From Daedaleopsis sinensis (Eukaryota; Basidiomycota; Agaricomycetes; Polyporales; Polyporaceae), in the NCBI GenBank assembly GCA_033807695.1, contig CM066307.1, positions 2,232,001 to 2,296,000 on the forward strand: a DNA stretch of 64,000 bases, given 5' to 3'. Every line of letters starts with the position of its first letter. Position 1 is the first letter of the stretch. Positions 27,096 through 37,951 of the stretch are shown here, in pieces. Made by a program: the position numbers and the translations under genes. Below the pieces are notes generated by a model. It ran no database searches, was not told the origin of the DNA, and saw only the letters and a list, made by a program, of their open reading frames with translations.

Positions 27096-27659
27096 GCGCA
27101 GATGCAAGCGCAGATGAACGCGATGGGCGGGAACCCGCAGCAACCCCCGCCCGGGCAAGGGCAGAATCCGTGGATGCAGCAGGGTGGGCCCGGCGGCGGC
27201 GGCGGTGGGCCGCAGGGGATGAACGTCAACATGGCGGCGCTGCTCAATCAGCTTGCGGCTCAGAACGCCAACCAGGCGGGGCCGACGAACGCACAGCAGG
27301 CGATGCACAGCTTTTTGCAGGCACAGGCGCAGGCACAAGCGCAGAACACGAACCCGATGGCGAACATGACTGTGGGCATGGGCCCCGGGCCCTCGGCCGG
27401 CGGGATGAACATGAACATGGGCAACATGGGCAATATGGCGAACATGGGCATGAACTTCGGCATGGGCCCCCTCCCGCCGCAGCCGCAACACCAGCAGCAC
27501 CAGCAGCCGGGCCCGGGGCAGCAGGGGATGGGGCAGGGCCCGCCGGGGATGCACAGGCGGACGCCGAGCGCGGGGAACGCGCAGGTGAGCTTGGAGATGC
27601 TGCAGTCGTTCATGCAGCGGTCGCATGATGGGACGGGGTCGATGGGTGGGATGGCGTGA
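24354..27659 (+). CDS. MED25: Mediator complex subunit 25 (Med25)
   Basis: Subunit of Mediator, linking activators to RNA polymerase II in the nucleus. Eight exons (24354-24674, 24843-24872, 24920-25060, 25110-25175, 25222-25327, 25381-26257, 26344-26557, 26616-27659) sum to 2799 nt, giving 932 aa. Residues 1-230 form the Med25 VWA domain: LVLESSLALASEW, LVGYATADTRPSP, GIGQTGSGGGYGMAALEG, VTCLMIHIATTPPD. A Pro/Ala linker, a coiled Gln/Ala segment and an ACID/PTOV-like domain follow (WHGTLTWRGFD, MLFKWLNGHKFIPVHIQ, YALAAWAGPNGVTENRLLIF). The tail has PG repeats, a ~30-residue polyglutamine run (27004-27095) and Met/Asn/Gly repeats. Exon 5 must end at 25327 with a GC donor (GCGCGT); the nearby GT site breaks frame. 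Confidence 0.92.
27004..27095 (+). repeat. CAG/CAA trinucleotide run encoding polyglutamine
   Basis: About 92 nt of mixed CAG and CAA codons in the last Med25 exon encode roughly 30 glutamines. The CAA interruptions should slow slippage. Polyglutamine is common in Mediator tail subunits. Confidence 0.9.
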
Positions 27660-28428
27660 GCTGTGTGTCCCTGCTGGTGAGGGTGTGGGTATCAACTCGG
27701 GGTCTCTGACGATCGTGCTTTTTCTGATGGTATATCGGTGTGCATATGTACAGTACAGTGGACGGGTACCCAGCTCAAGCTGACGCGTACAAACTTCAGC
27801 TGAGGCGCTTATCTGGATGCCGACGTAAGCGACTGGAAACGTCCCTGCGCGACCCATGGTCGACCGTTGGACCACTTTCAATTCTCAAAGAAACATGACG
27901 AGTATGGTGCCTTCTCATGCTATCCAACCGACAGCCGATAGCAAGAAAAGACATCTATAGATGTTTTCGGAAGTCGAACCATCATCAGCCTGAAGCGTCG
28001 TCTGCGCAGTGTCAAGAGATCAGTAATCAGTATGGTGAGTTTGACATTGTTAGGGAGCAGCATGAGCTTACATGGAAGCTAGAGGAAACCCTACGAGTTG
28101 TTTCGTCTCAAATAAACCAGCCGGTAGCATCTTCGTCGAACCCAGTCGCCGCCTCTGCCACTTCTGCGCGTCCCTCTGCGGTCCGGGGAACGCAGGTCAG
28201 CGGCGAACAGCAATAGACGCTATTAGCAGGACCCACCAACAGGGGATGCCATTGCGTACGAAGTCAATATCGAGAGCCGTTGAAGTCTCTGTTGCACTAT
28301 CTTTATCGTGTACATACGGTATATGCGCGTGGGGTATAATGTGATTCTCTGCTGCCAGCATCCTGTATCTGTCCGCGCCATGCCCCCGGCTCCCGCCATT
28401 CACCGTGCCCGTACGAAGCACGCGTGCC
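27660..28428. other. intergenic region between convergent Med25 and DUF6534 copy D
   Basis: No gene called. A plus-strand open frame of 99 codons (27917-28216) contains EFDIVREQHELTWKLEETLR, which looks weakly coding and helical. It has no recognised family and no supporting splice structure. Confidence 0.4.
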
Positions 28429-30699
28429 TCATGCGATGAAGATCACTATGTCCTCATCCTCCATGGTATTCGACCGTGACATGGGCTCTGGCTCGGATAT
28501 CTCCTGCACGAACTCTTGAGTGACGTTGATCTCGATGCCCGTAGTAGGCGAGCGGGCTTCGAGAATCTGCAATGTCGGTGAGCGTCACGCGAGATTGAGA
28601 AGATGGACAAGGGCGGACGTGCCTTGGAGCGTCGCCGGTCCTCTGCGGGTTTCGCCACGGTAAACCAGGTGGTGAGCTGGAGCGATGGCCTCCCTGCCAG
28701 GTTGATCCCGAGACTTGCTCTCTCCTGGGTCGCGAATAGGTGATGTTGTGGGAGATTGATCCTGTGCTGAAGGTGAGCCTTCTCATACGGCGAGGATATC
28801 ACGAACGCGGCATTTACATAGCTACCACGATGTTCACGTATACTGCCAAATCAGAGGATGGTGCGTGGTAAGTCGCACGACCGAGGCTCACGCTTGGGCC
28901 TAGCACTCACATTTAGAGCCGACCACTTCGAGCGCGATGTACCACCAATTTTTCTCCAGTAGCGACTGATGGTACCATCAGTCATGGATTGCCCGTGCCA
29001 CACATATGCAACTCACCAACATGAAAACAAGTACGGAGAACAACCTGCAATTGCAATGAGGATGAGACAGGGGTTTCCTCCCACACGCACTGACGATGCT
29101 CACGTAACAAGCATTCCTACAGCAGTACCAGGTCAAAATATATCAGCGATACGCGACAGGTGGAAGGTGAACAGTTCGCTGCACGCACCTGTGCTTAATG
29201 TGTACCTCACCAAGAAGGTCAGCCACGAGTTAGTGCTGCGAAAGAGACTGGTTAGTGAGACTGCGAAGGGGCCCCAGGCCGTGACTGCGCTCTCACTCCT
29301 CGAACCCCGTCCGGCGGCGACGGAGATATAGGACGAGCGTCACGGTAAGTATGACATTCGTCACAGCAGCGACGCCTGTTCCCCGCGTGAATAGACCCTG
29401 AAGGTGCGCTCAGTGTGTTGTTGTTCATGCTGCTTATAGATGCTGGTCCTCACGAGTCCAATACTCACTATATGGCTACTGTCGTACTGATCGGATAGGA
29501 AGCTCGAGGGCAGATGAGTACGCGGATAGGCAACATGAGCCGATTATTCGCTCACCAGTATACCGTGACGGCTTGATAAAGAACATCGGTGAAAAGTATC
29601 AATAGGTGAAGCTCCCTTATGCTCACCGATGCCGAGCCCTGATCAACACATATTAGAATGGCCCACTTGAACGAAATCACAACTTACCTAGCTCAGTGAA
29701 CATGAGACAAATCTGGTTTCGAGGTCAGTACAGCTCCGGGAAAGATTCCTTGCGTCGTGGCTTACTGCGATGAGAGCGACTATTCTACAGCGTTTGGACA
29801 CTGACAAAGCGTTCGTGTCAGTCGACGGGAATGATGAAGACGCCACAGGCTCACATTGGTATAGGCGGTAGATATAGTAGCTGCGGTACATTTTGTCAGC
29901 ATCTACATGAACTTGGATTCTGCCGTACGATCGTACCTTTGACATGCTATGGTGATAGAATCCTAGAAGCGATGCTATGTGTTGGAGAAAGAAATTCTAC
30001 GGAGAACTTGAGCGCGCACCGAAGTCAAGGCGTGGACCTGGTGCCGGTGAGTTCAGAGTCCATACGCAAGACATGACAATGAACATATGAGAACATACGT
30101 CAAAAGACCTGATCGCGTTATGAGTTAGGAAAAGCACGCAGACAAGATCAATCTTACCAGAAGGTCTTCCAGAATACGGATGTGGTATGCGACATGAATT
30201 TGGTAACTAGTTCGTGATAGCTGCGTTGAATCCGGTCACCACGCCATAGTCTGTGCGCTCAGTCTCAAAAGACCACTGTCTGACCTAATGTGTAAACACA
30301 GCACCGATTGGAAAGTACTGAGTGATCTAGTTGCACCCGTTCCTATCGTCAGTTGCTCGGGCCATGAGACTCAAACATGGCATACACACATGAGGATCAA
30401 AACCTGTCGGGGCCGCCGATGTCCATAAGCTAGCTGTACGTGTATACACATAGGAATGCTCACATATAGCTTTTTGCGCAGCGAATCCTTGCGGTTGGCA
30501 ATCGCGTATTCGTACACTTGGTATAGTGACAACCCGAAGAGCCTGTCCGTGATAGAGCGTCAGCATTCATACGGGAGAGACACGAGATGTAAGAATTACG
30601 CATTACGCACATGAGGCTCAAGAAGGCTCCGATGAGCATCGCCCCATAGCAGTCCCTCACCATCGCTTCCGACACCCAGTCTCTTGAAGAGAGAGGCAT
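28429..30699 (-). CDS. DUF6534 multi-pass membrane protein, copy D
   Basis: Fourth intact DUF6534 gene, on the opposite strand and separated from A-C by Med25. Blocks from the start at 30699: DCYGAMLIGAFLSLM (TM1), LFGLSLYQVYEYAIA, a 14 nt exon (30403-30390), STFQSVLCLHI, YHELVTKFMSHTTSVFWK, a 10 nt exon (30108-30099), a 26 nt exon reading DSITIACQ, YYIYRLYQ, ICLMFTELG, 12 and 16 nt exons (29638-29627, 29571-29556), GLFTRGTGVAAVTNVIL with LRRRRTGFE, and TNSWLTFL. The last exon reads ILEARSPTTGIEINVTQEF and ends with MEDEDIVIFIA at 28429. Exons between about 28580 and 29200 were not all resolved, so intactness there is inferred. It is the most diverged copy in the first loop. Confidence 0.78.
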
Positions 30700-31200
30700 A
30701 TCGCTTGTCCCTCGCACGTAGAAGAGGATGAGAAGGGGTAGGGTGAGTGCAAGGCCGCGGATGGAGCACTTAAATGCAGTTATACTTGGGTGTGCGGCGC
30801 AGCACAACAGAAATTCATACGGGTCCCTTCAGATGCGGGGTCGTTGCAGTTGACGACAGAAGCAGTTACACGCCCGTACTCGGGAGAAGCGCGTGTTCGA
30901 CATGAGAAGGGTGCTCACCGATGCGATATGTGGAAGATGACTACACACCGGAGTGAAATCAGTCGTCTTGACAAGGAAGAAACTCTAAATAGTAGCGGTG
31001 TGAAACACTCCTTTGTGCTGTCGTACAGGCACACGGAGCCCTTTGAAGTGTGATGCAGTTCTTCGGAGTTAGCCTTCAAGGTGCGGATGGTGGTATCAAG
31101 ATGATCTGGATAGAGCTATTGCTACAAGGGGCTGCGGTACATACATACTTCAAGGCTTCTTTGACGGACATTGACAGATTCCAGATGCGCCCGAGCTAAA
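30700..31200. other. intergenic region
   Basis: About 500 bp between the start of DUF6534 copy D and the 3' end of the PITH gene. No gene or repeat recognised. Confidence 0.4.
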
Positions 31201-32132
31201 TCATGATGACGGGGCACTCCAGTTTTCGTTCATCCCCTGGATCTTGTCGTGGTCGGCCAAGTTTGGCTTGGACTCGTATACAGTCATGACGGGTTCGAAC
31301 TTGCGCTATGGACGACTAGTAAGTGGGTATAACATTTCATGGGAATGCATGAGATACTCGCCTCGCTCCATTGGCCCAGGAATCCGACATAATACACCCG
31401 TGTAGTGTCCGCACCTTGAGAGGCAGGGAAGAACAGGGTGATAGAGGTCACGTTGGGAAATTTGGCGGGCCTAGGAGCGGTGGGTCAGTCACTTAGTGAT
31501 ATACCGGCGCCGGAGCTTGTTACATGACATGATATTCGCCAACTTCGCGACCTTGAGGGATGGTAAACTCCTGCACCGGCTTCTTGTCCGCAATGTCTGA
31601 GAAGTCAAGGTTTGGAGCGTTTGGGAACTGCACAACCGTTGTTAGACATCCGGCGTGGAGCGTATGGATTGAAGAAGCTTACCAGCGCCACTCGAGCTGG
31701 GGTCTGGTCTGCAGGCCCTGCCTTCAGGAGCAGAGCACGAAGCTTCACCGCTCCGGTAAAAGGAACGCGTATGATCCTAGTGAGATCGGTAGTAAGAAGA
31801 TATCAACTGTCGAACGAGAAGAGCTGCGGAGGCATACATCTGATCATCCGCATCGGACTCAAGATACTGTGCGAAATAGATGTGAGTGCGGCCGACCGCA
31901 GCTCGAGATGGTGCTGCTTGCGTACCTTTTCCTCGTCTAATCGCTGGTCCCAGGGCTTGATGACTTCCGGCCCTTTACCGGGTTCTTCAGCATTCATCGC
32001 GACAACGTTCCCGCGGTCGATGCGAGAGAAGAGGTTGTCTCGAGGGCCGGCATTCTCTGGCAGATCGTGGTCGTGGTCGTGGTCGTGGCTCTCGTCGTGA
32101 CATCCACCCCCATGTGAGTGGTTGTGTGCCAT
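31201..32132 (-). CDS. PITH-domain protein
   Basis: Homologue of PITHD1-type proteins: a PITH domain (the proteasome-interacting module also found in thioredoxin-like TXNL1) without thioredoxin. Six exons (32132-31926, 31866-31838, 31776-31683, 31627-31524, 31470-31362, 31305-31201) sum to 648 nt, giving 215 aa. The N-terminus is His/Asp-rich (HNHSHGGGCHDESHDHDHDH). Then DNLFSRIDRGNVVAMNAEE, GKGPEVIKPWDQRLDE, YLESDADDQM, IIRVPFTGAVKLRALLLKA, DFSDIADKKPVQEF, FPNVTSITLFFPASQGADTT, VYYVGFLGQWSE and MTVYESKPNLADHDKIQG cover the whole PITH fold. The last intron (31361-31306) starts with GC (GCGAGT): the exon border GQWSE/RK is fixed by family conservation and the frame sum. Likely cytosolic, a possible proteasome cofactor. 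Confidence 0.92.
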
Positions 32133-32834
32133 GTTGTCGTTCTTCGTGATAGAAAATGCAATGAGTTATGCAACCAACCAGGAGCGGAGCGCCTGTGGTG
32201 GAGGTGGTTGCCACAAAGCAAATAAGCACAAACATCAGAGTACTCGAGCGTCTATAAAAGTTTGCAACTTCTTCCTGCTATCACCGTTTGCCCAATGCCC
32301 ATTGCTCAGTTCTATGCTACACCCTGACCTCAAGACCCGTACGATCTTGTGAGTGTTCCTACCCATCACCACATGCGCTTTTTGCATGATGGTACTTCGT
32401 AATTTGCGTTCGATCGCTCTCTTCCTCACACCAAAGGGGCGCACTCGCCTGTGTGCCCTGGGGAAGCGGGTATGAGACAAACCTACACTTCTGATTCTTA
32501 AGCTCCGCAATATTCTTCTGCGTCGAATAGTCGTGACTGACTTTGCGGTTCCATAGGTGCCAATTCTATTGGAATAGTGGTGCTAAGCAAAACCTCAGCT
32601 CCGGCAGTGCGTGCGTCGGTCGAAGGTGCGAGAGTTCAGCAAGGTACCGCTCACAAGGGGAATCAAAGGGATGGGGATTTGTAGAGAGTGACGGTGTGCG
32701 GATGAGGCCTGAAGTTTTGAAGGACGGGACGAGCGTGTCGGAGGAGGAGGAGGGATTGAATTTAAGCGCACACCACGTCTACAAGCCCCTAGTCTACCGT
32801 ACAGAACACAGCAGACTTCAACGTGATGTACACT
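32133..32834. other. PITH gene upstream region, left flank of the transposon
   Basis: About 700 bp with no gene recognised. It contains the PITH promoter and ends at the target-site repeat of the KDZ element, so the insertion lies about 0.7 kb upstream of the PITH start codon. Confidence 0.4.
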
Positions 32835-32844
32835 ACCGAACCCT
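32835..32844. repeat. target-site duplication, left copy
   Basis: ACCGAACCCT directly abuts the left TIR and recurs at 42638-42647 beyond the right TIR. Confidence 0.8.
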
Positions 32845-33640
32845 CACCTCGACATCACAGATACCTTAGCTAATTAGCCTGCTAGTCCCATCAGAACTGC
32901 CGCCTAACTAGCTACCAAACACGTTCCCATCACTGCTATCGAATAAACCGGAACAATTACCTCTCGGCCATCTCTACGGCCATCAGTCCCGCTCCCGCCC
33001 AAGTCCTAGGCCCTCCCGCCGCCCAAGGCGCACTGCCGAAGGTCCGCCGCTCGGCAATGAGCCGCCGCCGCCACCCGCGCCTTCCTGCTCACCGTCCCCG
33101 ACGACGAGCAGCCTATCTCCCCCAATACTATGCCGATTGAACCCGTTCTTTTTGCATTACTAGGTTATTTCACACTCCGAACACGATGGACCATGTATTA
33201 CACGTACTACATGGCCATAATACATCGTTACCGAGGGTGGGCTCTTAGAGGAGGGATGGTCTGTGCGCGCCCAGGCACAGGCTGATTGCGTCATCAAGTT
33301 CGAGGCCCCAGGCCCCCTCGGCGACTCGTTCCGAGGGTTCCCGGCTCCTTCCGCTCCCGCCGCTCTCCCGCCGGCGTTAGACCGCCCCCCGCCCTCCCGC
33401 TCACTGTCCGCCGCGTGCCCCGCGTATCTCCAGATCCTCTCCGCCGACTCGCGTCGGACACGGCGCGTTCGAAGCGTGTTGCTCGTCGCATCTACACGGT
33501 CCACTGCGACATACCGCGCCGTGCGCAGCTCGGCCTCCCAGCCTTCCGCTCACCATCCGGCGTGTGCCTCGCGCATCTCCCGCGCCTCTCCACCGATTTC
33601 CGTCGGACATGGCACGTTCGAAGCGTGTCGTCCGTTGCAG
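32845..33640 (+). repeat. left terminal inverted repeat of the KDZ element
   Basis: About 796 bp, near-identical to the reverse complement of 41840-42636; similarity fades after GTTGCA near 33640. It is GC-rich in its inner half and carries two diverged direct copies of a ~100 bp unit (about 33392-33490 and 33541-33640), each containing GCGTCGGACA or CCGTCGGACA and CGTTCGAAGCGTGT. Open frames in the TIR on both strands appear at both ends and are not called as genes. Confidence 0.88.
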
Positions 33641-33853
33641 CCTGTTAATACATGTTGAGACACAATGTCGTTCTACACGTTGGGTTAATGGGCGTTCCAC
33701 GGAGTATGCACGGAGTATGAGCGCCCGCGCGACTAACAAGGAGCATCTATATGTTCGCTTACGGATTCTGTGTCACTTAGTATATAAGTGTTAATAGAAT
33801 AGCAGTACTATTAGTCAAATTCATAGTTGACAACATACATGTGTTCTATACTA

Positions 33854-36125
33854 CTATCCCATGCCACCCCACCAAGTGCGAGATGAGCTACCCCCAGTGA
33901 ACTGGCGAGGTGCAGGCTGGCAAAACGTGGGTGCGGTGGAATCATGTTGAGCTGGGTCATACCGTGACGTCGCATGAGAGCCGGAAGGGCCCGGGATACC
34001 ATTGGGCGAGAAAGGCTGCATGGTCAGGGGGTCATAGTTCGGGTAACCGGCGGGTGAGTGCGGAGGACGGGACATGTTCGCGAGTGTGCCAATGGAAGAC
34101 ATAGGATACCCTGGTGGCGACATGTGGTCCTGCAGCGAGTACTCTTGCTGCATGGCGGAGGGCGTCCAGCCCGCGGGGGTCCCCGCACGGCTTGAATGCG
34201 GGCTGGACGGTTGCGCGAAAGGGAAAGCACCGGCGGGGGTCGTGACGGGACCCCACCCTGACATCCCTATGGGCGTTGGCACGCGGCTCGCGTCCGCGCC
34301 TTCACGCCATAGGGGAACGGCTGGGCCGCTCGCGCCGCTTGACATGCCGCTCGTGTCCGCAGGCGAGGAAGATGTTGATGCAGGGGGTGGGGCCACTGTA
34401 CGCTGTGTGTGCCCTTGTTGAACCCACTGCGTCGACGGGAACGTGTCTGTCGGTGAGTCGGGGAAGGAAGACCCGGGAGTCGACATTGGGTCGCTCGGCG
34501 GAGATATTGGGGGTGGGGGTGGGGGTGGAGGCATAGAGAGGTGGGCGCCGCCGGACCCCGACGATGAGGGTAAGGCTGCAGGGTCCGCAGACATGTCGGC
34601 ATCTGTCGTGCGGCGCTTCTTCGAGATGTGCGTCCCTTGGAAGTCCGAGCGCCGTTTGCGTGGACCGGACTCGTTCACCTGGATCGAGCCACCAGCCGGC
34701 GCGCTGACGGCGTTGATAGTCGGGCGTGCAAGTCTGCCAGCTATTTGCGCGCCGTCATTCTCATTGCCGTCGTCCTCGCCGGTGTTGTCATTCTGCGTGC
34801 CGTCCTTCGGGTTATGTTCTTGCCATGCTGTGAACTCTGCAGCGGAGAGCTTGCGGAAGGACGCGAGATTCGTGCTCCATGCGTTGTACAGCACCTCCAG
34901 GTCGGTCGTCGACCTGATCTTGCTCGGCGGTGTGAAGTACTTGAGGGGCCAGTTGGCGATGATGACGCCATACCGGCGGGTGATCTTCTCCTGGAAACCA
35001 GTGTAGTACATCTTCTTGGCCGTCCACTTCGTGACTTCCGCTGTAAATACCAACATTAATGTCATGATATAAGCTATGGGTGGTGTAATACTAGTGCTTA
35101 CCCAACTTCTGGGTGATGATCGCAGCTGTGCGACTTTGGAGCTCGCGCAGGACATCGTCCTGGCGGTTGAGCAACCCTGCACATGCTTGTGAGTACCGCA
35201 GTGGGACTATCTGAAAGACGGGCCCTTACCGTGTAATCCAGTGAGGCAGTACGCCTCGAGGCGCCACGCGAACTCGTCGAGGCCGGCCTTGTATGCAAGA
35301 TTGAAGAATTCGTCGACCCGTGGTGATGTCGTGAATGTGGAAGGTGCGGGGAAGTGGTCGTGCTCTGATCGCACGACAACCAGCGCGATCTCGGCTCCCG
35401 TTCGGGCGTTCAGTCGTCGGAGCTGTCCACAGAGTGAGCATCAACATGCCGAGTTGGGATGTGATGAAATACCAACCTCCTCGTGCACGAGCTTAAGCGT
35501 GTTGACGACATCATGGAATGCCGAGACTGCGGTGTTATGCTTCGTGAATAACACCGTGTCCTTCGTTTCGGCGAGATCCCTCAGAGGCTCGGCGGCGGCG
35601 GCCTCCTTTTCTTCCGTGGTCATTGCGTTCCAACGCGCAGTAAAGGGACTAGCCTCTGGGGAGGTGAGGGTCGCCTTCTTCGCTCCCGGCGGCAGGGCTA
35701 GGCAGGACCGCTTCGGTGACATACGTAAGAAGAGAAGCACAACGCTACTTACCGTCATTGTACTCCTTGAGCTTAACGCGCATCCATGCATTATAAGCAT
35801 TTGGGCCGCGTTCTTGCTTGAGGATCGCAGTCTGGAGGACTTCACGTTTGAGATGCTTGTGCGAGTGACGAGGGAACTGGGCTCGGAGCCCGTCCACCTC
35901 CTCGTCCATCCTCTCCCGCACCCCTTCCACAGCGGTAATCTTCGCGATGCGACCATTTCGACGCGACTGAGCTTCGCGTGCCTTGTCTTCGGGGGTTTTC
36001 TCGATGGTCTTGCGCGTCTTGGGTTCCTGGGCCGGTTTGCCTCCACCCTGCATGTCGTACTCATGCCGTTGTTCCGCGGCGGCACGGCGTGCAGCGAGTT
36101 TTGAGAGCCCGGTCTTCCCAGCCAT
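33854..36125 (-). CDS. KDZ-element accessory protein, HMG-like segment plus disordered tail
   Basis: Not a named family to me. Five exons start at Met 36125. The N-terminus is basic and helical (KLAARRAAAEQRHEYD, EDKAREAQSRRNGRI). Next, YNAWMRVKLKEYNDGA ... SPFTARWNAMTTEEKEA resembles the HMG-like block found near fungal KDZ genes. The middle (LRRLNARTGAEIALVVVRSE, EFFNLAYKAGLDEFAWRLEA) and EVTKWTAKKMYYTGFQEKIT look folded. The last exon (35044-33854) ends in a long Pro/Ser/Gly-rich region with a KRRSDF..SKKRR nuclear-localisation-like stretch. All five exons join in frame with GT-AG introns. Position inside the TIRs and orientation with the transposase indicate it belongs to the element. Probable DNA-binding or regulatory role, inferred only. 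Confidence 0.75.
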
Positions 36126-36322
36126 AGTGACAGGAGAGTTGTGCCCACGAGCTACGAGATGTAGTGTAGCGTACGACAAAAAACAAGGCGACGGGGCACC
36201 AATTCGAGTCCCCTCGCGTGATGTTGTTTAACTACACGTGATCGTTTCAAAGCCCGCTACCTACAAACCGTGATACATAACGCATTACATCGAGCATACA
36301 TTGCAAGTTCAACATACACTGA

Positions 36323-37620
36323 TTACATGAAAAGCGGCTCAGCCCACGCCTCAGGCACAGCGGGCTGAATACAATGCAGGTCCCACATATACTTCGCCTC
36401 GAGGGCTGGCAGACCATGTCCAGACATGGTCCTGATGAATTCTCCCATGCTATATGAGGAGGCTAGGGCGTGGGCGATGACGAGCTTCGAGTCTACGTCA
36501 TACCCGAAGGCCTGCAGCAAGGCGTCGAGAGCCAGGCCACACGAGGGTGTCAGCGTGAGGTCATTGAGAGGGTATGGATGCGAGGCCAGCACACCGCGTA
36601 GGTTGCGGACGTGACGGTAGACGAATCCGGGCGGCATGGTCGGTATATCGCGCACCTCGTCTGCAAGGCACCGGTTGAAGATCGGGTGCTCGAAGACATG
36701 GACGGTGACATCGGCCTCGTGTGCGACTGCGAGTGCCGGAAGCGGATGTCGTGCTGCCGGACTTTGAGCACGCGGCGGATGGGGAACGGGAACAGGGTCT
36801 CGTGGAGCAGGGCGGGGGGTAGGCGAGGCGCGGGCGGGATTGACGGAAGGCTGAGCATTGGCTCTCGAGGGTGTGGACGGCGGGGCAGCGGCACTGAGCG
36901 AGACTGTGCCATTGTGGTACATTGTAAGGAATAAGGGGGGGCAGTGGTGCTCATAGTATGTAGTACTTACCGGACGTGAGTGTTTTCAGCATCTGCTGAT
37001 AATCGGCATGCGTCTCCTTCTCAGACTCGCCGCCGGATATCATGCATGCGATCGCGCGGCCCAAGGTCGGGACCCTACGCCAGATCGCCTTGACAGTCCC
37101 TTTCACGGACACGACGGCCTCGTCACTGGGCGCAATGCAGTCAGTTCCGCCGCACACAATCGCGATTCACGACTCATCAACTCACCACTCGGTGAAGATC
37201 GCACACTGTCGCCCATACACAACGGGGTAGAATCCTCTCCCCTGCCCTGCTTGATTCAACCAGGAGAGAATGTCTTGAGATCCAGGCAGCGTCAAGGCCA
37301 GCCGGACCTGCTCCTTGACGTCGTTGTTGACAGACTTGATGACCTGGATGGCCGACGAGAATTGGAGCACCTCGTCGGCCTCTTCCTCGGTGGCGACCTT
37401 GATGATCACCGGGAAGGGGTAGATGAACTTGCCACCTATGAGGCAACGACTGTGCTCGTGGTCAAGGAAGACGAGGTGTGTGAAATGAGATAGTAAGGTT
37501 CGCAAGCTGCGGCGCACTGCAAGATACTCACGATTTCTGCGACTTCTGGCACAACCCTTTCACACCATCACCCAGGATGACGAACCATCCAGAGCCGGGA
37601 CTTATTTCCTGACCAGCCAT
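36323..37620 (-). CDS. KDZ-element accessory protein with viroplasmin/RNase H1 N-like segment
   Basis: Four exons from Met 37620 to the stop at 36323. The N-terminal part (GSGWFVILGDGVKGLCQKS, GGKFIYPFPVIIKVATEEEA) is followed by QGRGFYPVVYGRQCAIFTE and DEAVVSVKGTVKAIWRRVPT plus GRAIACMI. That order, G-x-Y...VYxGR...IFTxW-DEA...VxG...W...PT...A, resembles the small viroplasmin-like domain found at the N-terminus of RNase H1 and widespread in agaricomycete mobile genes. A Pro/Ala-rich linker and a C-terminal folded segment (ADVTVHVFEHPIFNRCLAD, LALDALLQAFGYDVDSKL) follow. All joins keep frame. It lies between the transposase and the HMG-like gene inside the TIRs. The domain call is by eye and moderate; nucleic-acid binding is an inference. 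Confidence 0.65.
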
Positions 37621-37951
37621 GATGACAATCAATGGAGATGAGGGGAGAAGTTGAAGGCGAGGACAGAGTGGAAGGGGAGTGCAAGGTGGTAAGATGCGGT
37701 AAGACGCTGTAAGACGCCGTCGCACTGCGTCTCGAAACATTGTTCCCTGAACGTCTCCACCATGTTCCCGCACCTCGAATGCCACTTATATGGGTGCTTC
37801 CTTTGATCATTTCGATATCATGGCTTACAGATAGTAGGACCGGTACCACTGTGATGTTCAATGACCCAAATAACAATTTAGAGACAATGTCAGTACTCTG
37901 CGAACACTGTGCTAATGCATGCCGCTATCCATGTATGTATACAACTACGTG

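Noticed and set aside
26571..27881. Long minus-strand open frame with poly-Leu, antisense to Med25
   Set aside because: It is the reverse of the CAG/CAA run and GC-rich repeats; the plus strand encodes recognisable Med25 domains with matching splice sites.
33160..33504. Open frames inside the KDZ TIR (also at 41977-42321)
   Set aside because: They occur at both ends because the TIR is duplicated, have no domain, and are GC-rich by-products; treated as part of the repeat.
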